A stretch of 64,000 nt of DNA, taken from positions 1 through 64,000 of the forward strand of contig NZ_BAGJ01000274.1 in the NCBI RefSeq assembly GCF_000308775.1. Direction: 5' to 3'. The stretch is from Nocardia testacea NBRC 100365. Lineage in GTDB: Bacteria; Actinomycetota; Actinomycetes; Mycobacteriales; Mycobacteriaceae. The notes under the pieces were generated by a model. The model had not been told where the DNA came from. It was given only the letters and a program-made list of their open reading frames with translations, and made no database searches. Made by a program: the position numbers and the translations under genes. Positions 17,550 to 25,790 of the stretch are shown here, piece by piece; position 1 is the first letter of the stretch, and each line of letters starts with the position of its first letter.

Positions 17550-19366
17550 TTGATCTTGACCGGCGTACCCGAGATGACGGCCGGTCCACCGGCCTTGAAT
17601 TCGGCCGTGGTCTTGGCGGATATCTTCACGCTCGGGCCGTCTGCCGCCACGCCGCCGGCGTCGACGGCGATCGAGCCGCTGCCACCGGAGATCGTGACCG
17701 ACCGCTTACCGTTCAGCACGATATCGGCGGCGGTGAGCGCGAGCTCGGCGTCGGCCGCGTCGATCACCACCCCGCGCTTGCCCTCGACGAGAACTGTCCC
17801 GTCGCTGTCAATTTCGACCTTGGTACCGATCTTGTCGAGGACGAGACGAAGCTTGCCGTCCCCGGTCTCGACGGAAACGCCTTCGATCCGTCCGTTCTCG
17901 TCGAGCAGGTCGAGGCGATGGCCGTTGCGTGAGACGAACGACCGCCGATTGACGGCGCCGGATCCGCTGTCGATCAACGCTGGGCCCTTCCCACCAACCG
18001 TGTCGACTCCGTTGTACAGGCCACCGAGAACGTAGGGTCTGCGCGGATCGTGCTGCTCGAAGGCGACGAGCACTTCGTCGCCGACCTCCGGGACGACGAG
18101 CGCCCCGCGTTCCTTACCGGCGCCCGGCTGCAGGACACGGGCCCAGTCGCTGACGTAATCCGCCGACAACCACGGGAAGGTCAAGCGGACCCTGCCCTGG
18201 TGTGAGGGATCCCGGGCGTCGCTGACCTGCGCAACGACGACGCCCTGCCCGGACGCGCCGCCGGTGCCGGACGCGAGTCCGTACAGGCTACGCTCCTGCC
18301 GCCCGGTCACCGACAACGAGGTGGTGTACCCGCCCGCGCCGGGCTCGTACCGATGCCGTGCCGCGGTCACCAGGTACTTCCCGTCGAATGGTTCGCCCAT
18401 GTTCGCCAGGCAGATCGGGGTATCGGCGCGCAGCTTCGGGTTTCCCCGTACCACGGCGTCGACCTGGGCGAAGGAACCTCCGATGACCTCGGCGATGGCC
18501 GTGGCCGCCGAGTCGGCCTCGGGTTGGGTCCGATACGCGACGTCGGTGGCGACGTAGGTGGGGTCGCCGAAGGCCGCCGCGACCGTGGCAGGCGTAATGG
18601 TCGGCAGATCGGCGCTTTTCGTGTCCGCACCGGCCTCCGCGACGATCGCCTTCTTCTGTGACACGTCCCAGCCGCGGACCTGCACCTTGGCGACCTGATC
18701 GGCGGCTGTCACCACCGACCGGATACGGAGCAGGTCTTTCCCGAAGGTGAGAACGAGTGGATCCTGGCTGGAGGTGCCCAGCCCGTGCGGGGCGTCCGCG
18801 GCGGGCTTACGCGGACCGAAGTCGAGCTTGTTGTCCCGAACCGCGACCTCGAAGCCGACGCGCTTGGCGAGAGCATCGAGAAACTCCCAGTCGCTTTGTC
18901 CGCACTGAGCCAGATGATCGAAGACGGTGCCGGTCGATGTCACCTCGCCGACCTCCAGCCCTGCGCGATGTGCGACGGCCACGGCCGCGTCCGAGGCCGT
19001 CGTCTGGGTGTAGGCCGTCGTGTGTTTACCGCGAAAGAGCCGGTGAGCGCAGTCATACCCCCGGATCGTCGTAAATGTCCCCGTCCCGTCGAAATCGAGT
19101 TCGACCGCGGTGACTTCGCCGGACACCAGGGGCTCGGGCGTATCGACGGCATCGGTCGTGACCGCGACCTGCACTTTCGAACCGATTTCGACCTTCGATT
19201 GCGCAAGCAGTGTTCGGTCGGTGTCGCGGAACCGGAGGCTGAACGTGTCCGGCACGCGCAGGCTCGTATCCACGATCGCGGACACGAGCAGCGCTGAGAG
19301 GTTGTTCGCCAGCGGACCGCCGTCGACTTGTACGAGGAGTCCCGAGGTGGATGTCATCGTGATCAA
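17546..19366 (-). CDS. CIS spike protein, VgrG/gp27-gp5-like (Cis8 type)
   Basis: A 606-residue spike. The N-terminal half has gp27-like hub sequence (TTIRGYDCAHRLFRG, QSDWEFLDALAKRVGFEV). The middle has the gp5 OB-fold block (HQGRVRLTFPWLS, SDWARVLQPGAGKERGALV and PEVGDEVLVAFEQHDPRRPY, with VLGGLYNG). The C-terminus is a repetitive beta-helix (ELALTAADIVLNGKRSVTIS) that forms the needle. No toxin domain follows. ATGs at 19366 and 19357 are both possible starts; the first overlaps the preceding stop. Confidence 0.92.
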   Translation of the reverse strand: MITMTSTSGLLVQVDGGPLANNLSALLVSAIVDTSLRVPDTFSLRFRDTDRTLLAQSKVEIGSKVQVAVTTDAVDTPEPLVSGEVTAVELDFDGTGTFTTIRGYDCAHRLFRGKHTTAYTQTTASDAAVAVAHRAGLEVGEVTSTGTVFDHLAQCGQSDWEFLDALAKRVGFEVAVRDNKLDFGPRKPAADAPHGLGTSSQDPLVLTFGKDLLRIRSVVTAADQVAKVQVRGWDVSQKKAIVAEAGADTKSADLPTITPATVAAAFGDPTYVATDVAYRTQPEADSAATAIAEVIGGSFAQVDAVVRGNPKLRADTPICLANMGEPFDGKYLVTAARHRYEPGAGGYTTSLSVTGRQERSLYGLASGTGGASGQGVVVAQVSDARDPSHQGRVRLTFPWLSADYVSDWARVLQPGAGKERGALVVPEVGDEVLVAFEQHDPRRPYVLGGLYNGVDTVGGKGPALIDSGSGAVNRRSFVSRNGHRLDLLDENGRIEGVSVETGDGKLRLVLDKIGTKVEIDSDGTVLVEGKRGVVIDAADAELALTAADIVLNGKRSVTISGGSGSIAVDAGGVAADGPSVKISAKTTAEFKAGGPAVISGTPVKIN

Positions 19367-20139
19367 CCGATCCCGTTCAGCAAGTCCGACACGCCGGGCA
19401 GGACCACCGACTGCCCGGCGGCCACTCGCATCGGGTCGTCGATGCCGTTATAGGCGGCCAGTGGTCGCCACAGCGTGGGATCTCCGTACTCGCGATACGC
19501 AAGTAGAGGCAATGTGTCACCCTCGACGAGCTCGTGGACCCGCATCGGCGTGATCGCCCCCGAGGAAGGATTCTGGGGGCGGGGTTCCCCTGGCATCTCC
19601 TCCATGTTCACGGTGCAGACGGCGCGAATCGGCTTCCCTGTGGGCGAGAACAAAGTGTATTTCGCGTTCACCTGGGTCACGAAGGCGTTGAAACTCGACG
19701 TACCGCCCCACGTGAGTACCACCAGCGGCGGCATCGGTTTGGGATCCCTCTCGTCCACCGGCACACAGCAGGAGAAGAGTTGCTCGACCGACTTGACGAC
19801 GTCGGTGTCCTTCTCGAGGGTGGCGTCGAAAAACATCTCCAAGGTGAGCTTGCACGGATCCGGCCCGGAGAACTCGGGAGGGCCGGCCTTTTTCGTCCCT
19901 TTCGCGGGGTTCCGGTCCCACTTCGCGGACTTCGAGATGGTGATCTCTTTCGGATTGAACTGAAACCCGATTTTCCCGATGGGGCTTCCCCGTTTGCTGC
20001 CGCCGGCCGCCTTCTCCGCCGTGTACATGGTGAGCACCGCATGGTCTTTCACCTTCGGCGGCATCACGTCCTTGCCCGCAGAGCCACCGCCGGCCTTGGT
20101 TGTGCCTCCGGTACTGGCGAGTGCGATGACGTTCGTCAT
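19363..20139 (-). CDS. CIS LysM-domain hub/connector protein (gp53-like, Cis7 type)
   Basis: A 258-residue protein with a core GKIGFQFNPKEITISKSAKW and a C-terminal LysM-like unit (RVHELVEGDTLPLLAYREYG to AAYNGIDDPMRVAAGQSVVL). Family members link the spike hub with the tube and sheath initiation complex in eCIS and PVC particles; the LysM fold is thought to clamp protein rather than peptidoglycan there. The ATG at 20139 starts 2 bases after the second tube gene. The longer frame upstream is that gene's DNA read out of frame. Confidence 0.88.
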   Translation of the reverse strand: MTNVIALASTGGTTKAGGGSAGKDVMPPKVKDHAVLTMYTAEKAAGGSKRGSPIGKIGFQFNPKEITISKSAKWDRNPAKGTKKAGPPEFSGPDPCKLTLEMFFDATLEKDTDVVKSVEQLFSCCVPVDERDPKPMPPLVVLTWGGTSSFNAFVTQVNAKYTLFSPTGKPIRAVCTVNMEEMPGEPRPQNPSSGAITPMRVHELVEGDTLPLLAYREYGDPTLWRPLAAYNGIDDPMRVAAGQSVVLPGVSDLLNGIG

Positions 20140-20141
20140 GG

Positions 20142-20606
20142 TCACTTCTTCCGCGATCCGGGCAAGATACCGTGATGGGCGATTTCGAGGGTCTCGGTCG
20201 CTACCTTGGCAGTGTCGACATTGAGACTGGGCCCCGTCCATCGGACCGGAACCACTCCCTGCAGAGACCATCCCGCGACGATCGTCCCGTCGGCCGAGCA
20301 GGCATAGATCCCGGCCGTGGTCGGTTCGAGACTATCGAGGGCCTTTCCCAGCCAGTCGGTCAGTTGCCGGCTCTGTGGACCGACCGGCCGGGTCAATTTG
20401 ACGTTGGTGTACTTCATCCGGCTGGGAAGTTGCCACACCATCGTGTTGTTGCCCCCCTCCTCACGTTGTTCCATGACGATCTCGACGCCGAGCCCCTCGC
20501 AGCTGTTGAAGACGCCCAGATCCTCACCATCTACTTCCACCATGAAGCACACGCTCACCGCGGGATCGTTGTTCGGCTGTGTCACCGGTTCGTCCTCCTT
20601 GCTCAC
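20142..20606 (-). CDS. CIS inner tube paralogue / tube initiator (Cis1b type)
   Basis: A 154-residue gp19-family tube protein. It has VCFMVEVDGEDLGVFNSCEG, EIVMEQREEGGNN and the central KLTRPVGPQSRQLTDWLGK found in all tube proteins. It is clearly different from the 150-residue tube gene near the sheath, so the locus keeps two paralogues. By analogy, this one next to the hub genes makes the first ring on the baseplate. It overlaps the proline-rich gene by 4 bases. Confidence 0.88.
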   Translation of the reverse strand: MSKEDEPVTQPNNDPAVSVCFMVEVDGEDLGVFNSCEGLGVEIVMEQREEGGNNTMVWQLPSRMKYTNVKLTRPVGPQSRQLTDWLGKALDSLEPTTAGIYACSADGTIVAGWSLQGVVPVRWTGPSLNVDTAKVATETLEIAHHGILPGSRKK

Positions 20607-22822
20607 AGTCTCGGATCGGAGAGCAGACCAGCACGCTCGCGGTCGAGCCAGAGTTCGGTCTTGATGCGCGTCACGATCGGTTCGTACAGACGGCGAGCGA
20701 GCTCATCGATGTTCGGGCTCGCAAGTCCGGCGGGTGGCCCCGTCGATGACGCTGGTGGCGCAGTCCCGGGTATGGGCGGCGCTCCGAAATCGGAGACGGA
20801 CTCGGTGGGCCGGGGTCCCTCGGCCTGCCGTTGCGCCACCGGCGGCGGGTCCTCGAGTTCGTCGTGATCGTTCTCGCGGGCCACATTTGCGAACATCTCG
20901 CGCAGCGAGACCTGTCGATCGTGGTCGAACGCAACCGTTTTTTTCGGTGGTTGCCGAACGGACGCTCCGATGCCCGGGAGCCGTTGCAGATCGTAGCGAG
21001 GAGCCGGTGCCGTTGGCGCCACGTGCGCCGCTTCGGGGGTTTCGCCGAGGTTCGGCAAGGGACCCACGTGCTCGGTGTGCGACATCGGTGCGCCGATTCC
21101 CGCGGGGACGGTCGTGACGCGAAGCACGGGGAGCGGCGTTTCGTGCATCGGTGTTCGGACTCCTGGCCGTGGCCGTTGTGCCGGGGGCTCGGACACAGGT
21201 TCCGATGCGTTGGGAGCTCGGTTCGCGGTGTCTCCCGTGATGCTCACGCGCTGCGCGGAAATCCGTTTCGACGGGTCCGACAGGTCATGGTCGCGGTCTT
21301 GTCGACCGGTACGGGCGACACCTGGTTCCACCTTCGGAATTTCGGTCGGCACCATGCCTGGCAACGTGATCTCAGAGGGTGAAACCACTGTGATTCCGTC
21401 GGATCGGGTAGGTGATCGACCAGGGCCGGGCCTCGGCAACCGATTCGGGGAACGCCGCTGAACGGGCACACCCGAGGCCTCCCCTACGGTTCGAATCGGC
21501 CGCGGTGAAAGCTGTTCTACCGGTGTCGTGTTCGACGGCACCGGCTCGAACGATGCGGCCCGATGCCGGGCAGGAACAGGGGGCTCTGACGATGTGGTCG
21601 GGGCGCTGAGGTTCGGTGTGTCCGAGGGCGCTCGGCCAGGCCGTTCGGTGACCACCGGGCGATGCGGGGGATTCATCGGCGTTGGTGCTGTAGTAGCCAC
21701 AACCTCGAGGGCCGGAACGCCGCCGATGGGCTCGGTGTACCGACAGGAATCGTTCTGCACCGGAGACTGCCCGGGAGGGCCGGACGTAGCAGTGACGACT
21801 GTGTTCGCCTCGGTAGCAGTGAGTCGTTGCTGCACAATCGGCTCCGGAGTCACGACGTCGCGGGGTGGCGCGACGCTGGTGGCGGACAGCGCTTCGGCGG
21901 CTTCGGCAGTGGCCGGGTCGAGCGGCGAAAGCGGCACGGGCGAAGCCGCTCTCTCGGATTCGATATCCCGGCCGATGTGATCCGAGGGAGCGGAATATCG
22001 ATCGAGCACCGCGGGAGCGGGTGCCGTGGGCTTGTTGCGGGGGTGTGGGGTGTCTGTCGCAGATCGTTGCACGGGAGTGTGGGGTGGTTGTCCGGCTGCG
22101 GCGGGGTGCCGGGAGGGCGGGGGAGCCGGCGCCGTGGGCTCCGTGCGAGGCTGTGGTGTATCCGTCTGCACACGTGGTGTATCCGTCTGCGCCCGTTGCA
22201 CGGGCATGATCGGGATCGGAAACTGCACGACCTGGGCTCCGACGGCAGATCTGCCGTGGGTGCGGGGCCGACCCTCGTTGCTCCGGCCGAGTTGCTGCTC
22301 CCTGTCGGCCGGGGAGCTCCATGGCTCCCCAGGACGAACACCTCCACTCCCGGGTCCGTCGGCGATCGGGAGGAGCAGCGGTTCTTCGAGAATGGGCGCG
22401 GTGGTCATCTCCGGCCGTAAGGCATCTGCTTCGGCTTGTCGGGGCGGTCGCGTCGAATCGGCCTGGTGCCCCGCGGCACCGATTGTTGCGCGTCGAATCG
22501 GACCGAACGTCCGGTGTCGCGGATGCGGTGCGCGCTCAGGCGGTTGCGCGACGCGACGGGCGACAGCGCGCGCTGCGATCGCAAAGATCGGCAGTGACGC
22601 CTCTGTGCCGACCACCGGCTGGACCGGCAGGACCAGGCCGGGGTTCCGTGAGGTGGTCAAAGCTGCGGTGAAGGCGCCGAGCGGGGCGGTCGGCTGCATC
22701 GCATCGATTGCTCGCTGCAGTGGAGGCAGTGCAGGCCATTCCGGCGAGAAAGAGTCATCATGACCCCTTTCCGACGGCCTGCTCGGTTCGGTCGACCGCT
22801 GCCACGGCCACCTGATGTCCAT
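20603..22822 (-). CDS. Long proline/threonine-rich CIS-locus protein with conserved C-terminus
   Basis: A 739-residue protein, mostly low-complexity Pro/Ala/Thr/Arg sequence and probably disordered. Near-repeats such as VQRAQTDTPRVQTDTPQPR and PVQRSATDTPHPRNKPTAPA recur between residues about 205 and 280. The last 40 residues are ordered-looking and conserved in character (NIDELARRLYEPIVTRIK, LWLDRERAGLLSDPRL). CIS loci in actinobacteria often have a protein with this tail at this position; its job is unknown to me. It may be an assembly scaffold, a tape-measure-like protein or a surface fibre. The ATG at 22822 lies 3 bases after the stop of the 51-residue gene. Confidence 0.8.
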   Translation of the reverse strand: MDIRWPWQRSTEPSRPSERGHDDSFSPEWPALPPLQRAIDAMQPTAPLGAFTAALTTSRNPGLVLPVQPVVGTEASLPIFAIAARAVARRVAQPPERAPHPRHRTFGPIRRATIGAAGHQADSTRPPRQAEADALRPEMTTAPILEEPLLLPIADGPGSGGVRPGEPWSSPADREQQLGRSNEGRPRTHGRSAVGAQVVQFPIPIMPVQRAQTDTPRVQTDTPQPRTEPTAPAPPPSRHPAAAGQPPHTPVQRSATDTPHPRNKPTAPAPAVLDRYSAPSDHIGRDIESERAASPVPLSPLDPATAEAAEALSATSVAPPRDVVTPEPIVQQRLTATEANTVVTATSGPPGQSPVQNDSCRYTEPIGGVPALEVVATTAPTPMNPPHRPVVTERPGRAPSDTPNLSAPTTSSEPPVPARHRAASFEPVPSNTTPVEQLSPRPIRTVGEASGVPVQRRSPNRLPRPGPGRSPTRSDGITVVSPSEITLPGMVPTEIPKVEPGVARTGRQDRDHDLSDPSKRISAQRVSITGDTANRAPNASEPVSEPPAQRPRPGVRTPMHETPLPVLRVTTVPAGIGAPMSHTEHVGPLPNLGETPEAAHVAPTAPAPRYDLQRLPGIGASVRQPPKKTVAFDHDRQVSLREMFANVARENDHDELEDPPPVAQRQAEGPRPTESVSDFGAPPIPGTAPPASSTGPPAGLASPNIDELARRLYEPIVTRIKTELWLDRERAGLLSDPRL

Positions 22823-22825
22823 TGT

Positions 22826-22981
22826 TCACCTCCTCCCGGATTCCGAGGCGAGATTTCGGACCAGCCGCAGGTACCGCTGCCGGTCGGCGTGTTCGAGATC
22901 CAGCAGCTGGTCGAGTGACCAGTGCAAGTGGTAGGCGACGTACGCGACCTCCTCATACAGGCGTTCGGTCCCGTACGTCAT
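22826..22981 (-). CDS. 51-residue CIS protein, DUF6760-like
   Basis: Very short gene. The protein begins MTYGTERLYEEVAYVAYHLH, continues WSLDQLLDLEHADRQRYLRL and ends LVRNLASESGRR. This is the pattern of the DUF6760 family (a YEEVA-x-x-AYH-x-HW core) always found in CIS loci. It overlaps the upstream gene by 4 bases (ATGA) and is 3 bases from the proline-rich gene. It is probably an assembly factor or a small structural adaptor. In phage tails this position, between tube and tape-measure genes, is held by tail assembly chaperones. Confidence 0.85.
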   Translation of the reverse strand: MTYGTERLYEEVAYVAYHLHWSLDQLLDLEHADRQRYLRLVRNLASESGRR

Positions 22982-23430
22982 GATTCCCCCAGGCGGCCCC
23001 CGGCGATGTCGACGGCGAAACTGCTACCGCAGTCCGGGCAGGTGACTCCGGCACGGGTATGTCCGTCCTGATTGACCCGCCGATACAGGTCCTGGAGAAA
23101 TGCCAAATCGGAGGCGAACATGTTCTCCACGATCCCGGCATGCACGTCGTCGATGCCGCCGAGCCGGGAGACCACCCTGCTGATCAGCACTACCGTCAGG
23201 TAGGAGGGGTTCTCGCGCACCCGGTCGTCGCGTTGGGAGACCAGTTCGTCCCGGGCCGTGGCCAATCGCATCATGCCATCGCGGTGCACTGTGCCGGTCG
23301 CGTCGACGTAACCGCGCGGCAGCAGGAATCCGAACTCGGTGCGCAACGCGGTGCCGGCATCCGAAGCGTGGTCGGGTCGGTCCGGATCGCGTTCTGCCTC
23401 CAGCGTTCCGGAACCGTTCACCCTACGCAC
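22978..23430 (-). CDS. CIS-locus assembly protein with C-terminal zinc-finger-like motif
   Basis: A 150-residue protein of the kind placed directly after the tube gene in CIS loci. The main domain reads TEFGFLLPRGYVDATGTVHR, VSQRDDRVRENPSYLTVVL and LGGIDDVHAGIVENMFASDL. It ends with one CxxC pair (VTCPDCGSSFAVDI), which is half of a zinc ribbon, so metal binding would need a dimer. It resembles phage tail assembly chaperones by position. The start overlaps the tube gene by 8 bases. Confidence 0.75.
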   Translation of the reverse strand: MRRVNGSGTLEAERDPDRPDHASDAGTALRTEFGFLLPRGYVDATGTVHRDGMMRLATARDELVSQRDDRVRENPSYLTVVLISRVVSRLGGIDDVHAGIVENMFASDLAFLQDLYRRVNQDGHTRAGVTCPDCGSSFAVDIAGGRLGES

Positions 23431-23875
23431 CGTCCACCTGGAGGCGCTCGAAGGTCAGTACCAGTTTCTCGGTCATGACACTGGTGTCGCCGGCCTTCAT
23501 CGAGCTGACCTCGAGGCTTTTGGGCCACGCGTTTTCCATGGTGTACCGTTTGACCGGACTTCCCTCGTAGTCGTACACGACGATGGCGCCGCCCTTACGC
23601 ACGTCCTTCATCTTTCCCAGTTGAGAATCTTTGATCCACTTGTCGAATCCGTGGTCCTCGGTGAGCGGTCGGGTCAGTGTGACCTCGCCGGACTTCCACC
23701 GCCCGGGAAGCTTCTTGACGAGGTACTTCCCGTCCTTGGCCTCGTTCGACTTGTACTCGATGACGTCCTGTTCCAGCTTCAGGCCGGTGACCTCGGTGAT
23801 GGACTTGATTTGGATTCCGTCGAACTCCAGTCCGAAGGAGTGGCCGACCGAGCTGTCGAATTCCGGTAGCGCCAT
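23423..23875 (-). CDS. CIS inner tube protein (Cis1a type, gp19 family)
   Basis: A 150-residue major tube subunit. Features are DSSVGHSFGLEFDGIQIKSI, TGLKLEQDVIEYK, VTLTRPLTEDHGFDKWIKD and the C-terminal LVLTFERLQVDGA. It polymerises into the rigid channel inside the sheath that carries cargo. It follows the sheath gene by 29 bases, the usual order, and has GAGGAACGG before its ATG at 23875. Confidence 0.92.
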   Translation of the reverse strand: MALPEFDSSVGHSFGLEFDGIQIKSITEVTGLKLEQDVIEYKSNEAKDGKYLVKKLPGRWKSGEVTLTRPLTEDHGFDKWIKDSQLGKMKDVRKGGAIVVYDYEGSPVKRYTMENAWPKSLEVSSMKAGDTSVMTEKLVLTFERLQVDGA

Positions 23876-23904
23876 TTCCGTTCCTCACTTTTCCATCTCG
23901 TCGA

Positions 23905-25440
23905 TCACTCGGCCACGAGGCTGGTGCCGCCCGCGAACTGGGACAGCCGGAAGATGACGAACTCGGCGGGCTTGACCGGCGCGACACCGATCTGGCAGAC
24001 CACCTCGCCGGCATCGATGCCCTCGGACGGGTTGGTCTCCTCGTCGCACTTGACGTAGAACGCGTCGTCCGGGGTGAGACCGAAGAGTGCTCCCTTGCGC
24101 CACTCGTTGACGAGGAACGCGGCGATGGTCCGGCGCAATTTCGCCCACAGAGCTTGATCGTTCGGTTCGAACACGACCCAGTCGGTGCCGTTGAGGATCG
24201 ATTCCTCGAGGTAGTTGAAGAGCCTGCGGATGTTGAGGTATCGCCACGCCGGGTCGGAGGAGAGTGTACGGGCACCCCACACTCGTATCCCACGGCCTGG
24301 GAAGGAGCGGATACAGTTGATACCGACGGGGTTCAGCAGGTCGTGTTCCTTACGGGTGATCTGCGTTTGGAGCGAGACGGCGCCGCGCACCACCTCATTC
24401 GCGGGGGCCTTGTGCACTCCTCTGGTGTCGTCGTTACGACCCCAAATTCCTGCGATGAACCCCGAAGGGGGCAGATAGTTCCCGCCATCAGTGCTGACCC
24501 ACGGCCAGTACAGGGACGCGTACTTCGAGTCGTAATTGACCTTGTCGGTTCGCCATTCCTTGATCTGCTGAGCGTTGAGCCCAGGCGGCGGGTCGAGGAT
24601 CGCCATCCGATCACCCATCAGTTCGCAATGCGCAATCATGGCGTTCTGCACGGACTCCACGGTGTCCAGGTCGATCGCGCCACGCTGGTAGGCCGTGAGC
24701 AAGTCCGGAACGCAGACAATGGTGATCTCGTCGATCGCTTCCAGGCCGGAGAACCCGCTGCGTTCTGCCACGTCTCCGACGTAGTCGTCGGAGGTGAGCT
24801 GCGCGGTCGGCAGCAGCGCGGGCTGCGCAGGGGCGGCGAGCGTGACCTTCTTTCCGGCGGCGAAGTCCTCGACTGCCTGCCCGGCGGGGATCTGCTCGAG
24901 CTTGATCGTCGCCGATTGACCGTTGACCATGGTGGCGGCATTGGTCTTTCCACGCCCGGTGGTGACGCCGCTGTACTCCTCGACGGTCTCGCCGCCCTTG
25001 CGGACGACGAGGTTGAACGCCCCGTCGGCGGATTCAGGATCGCCTGCTTGCACCTCGACCTCGATACTTCTTTCGGGCGCAGCGGGATCGAGTGCCAGCA
25101 CACGGAAGTTACCCAGGATGCCCTGAGGTGCGGCCTCGACGGCCTTGGCCGCGGCCTTCGACCCGTTTCCGTCCGTGCCGTCGCCGATCCGGACAATGAA
25201 CGCATTGCCGCCCCCGTTCTGGAAGTAGGCGAAGACGGAACGCGCGAGACAAGCACCGTCGACGAAACCGCCGAAGGTGCCGGTGAACTGGGTCCAGTTG
25301 CTGACCAGTGTGGGTTCGTTGAACGGTCCCTCCTCGGCGAGACCGACGAAGGCCGCGACGGCGGTCCCGACCCCCTCGATCGGCCGGGACCCCGAGTCGA
25401 TCTCCTCCACGTAGACCCCGGGCGACTGGTAGGTCGGCAT
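23905..25440 (-). CDS. CIS contractile sheath protein (Cis2 type)
   Basis: A 511-residue sheath protein. It has the N-terminal PTYQSPGVYVEEIDSGSRPI that links subunits, GVGTAVAAFVGLAEEGPFNE, and the C-terminal handshake region (AFLVNEWRKGALFG, VCQIGVAPVKPAEFVIFRLS). Length fits single-sheath actinobacterial systems. The ATG at 25440 is preceded by GAGGAGG at 7 bases; the longer frame to 25554 has no homologous content. It is the first gene of the minus-strand operon, so the operon promoter should lie in the 25441-25790 gap. Confidence 0.94.
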   Translation of the reverse strand: MPTYQSPGVYVEEIDSGSRPIEGVGTAVAAFVGLAEEGPFNEPTLVSNWTQFTGTFGGFVDGACLARSVFAYFQNGGGNAFIVRIGDGTDGNGSKAAAKAVEAAPQGILGNFRVLALDPAAPERSIEVEVQAGDPESADGAFNLVVRKGGETVEEYSGVTTGRGKTNAATMVNGQSATIKLEQIPAGQAVEDFAAGKKVTLAAPAQPALLPTAQLTSDDYVGDVAERSGFSGLEAIDEITIVCVPDLLTAYQRGAIDLDTVESVQNAMIAHCELMGDRMAILDPPPGLNAQQIKEWRTDKVNYDSKYASLYWPWVSTDGGNYLPPSGFIAGIWGRNDDTRGVHKAPANEVVRGAVSLQTQITRKEHDLLNPVGINCIRSFPGRGIRVWGARTLSSDPAWRYLNIRRLFNYLEESILNGTDWVVFEPNDQALWAKLRRTIAAFLVNEWRKGALFGLTPDDAFYVKCDEETNPSEGIDAGEVVCQIGVAPVKPAEFVIFRLSQFAGGTSLVAE

Positions 25441-25739
25441 AGCGCCTCCTCGGACGGTGTTCGGTGAGATGTGTCGATGGTGCGCTGCTCTTACAGTTGG
25501 AGCCAGGATCGGATGCACGTATGGGTGGGCAACGCGCAGTGCGCGAAGAGGCAACTCATCGTCCGCACGACGGGACGGTCGACTCCACCACGCCGTCTGA
25601 ACTCGCCGCGACCGTTCCTTCCGCGAAGTAGATCCGTGGACCGGGCGGCTCTGGTCGGACTACAAGATCAAAGCAGCCTGACAACTTCGACTTGGTCCCT
25701 GGACATGAGCCCTTTCGGGCAACGATCTCTGCCTGCAGG
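25441..25739. promoter_or_regulatory. Divergent intergenic region between sheath operon and effector gene
   Basis: About 300 bases with no gene separate the minus-strand sheath operon from the plus-strand effector. Both transcription units should start here. I could not fix clear -10/-35 boxes by eye. Confidence 0.5.
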
Positions 25740-25790
25740 ATGCGCACGGTTCGCTTGCGCCCGACTGCGTCCGACGGGTTTGCTCTTCCA

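Noticed and set aside
25692..25790. Longer N-terminus for the effector (TTG 25692 or ATG 25740)
   Set aside because: No Shine-Dalgarno stands before either start and the extra residues look like intergenic translation. The ATG at 25740 remains possible.
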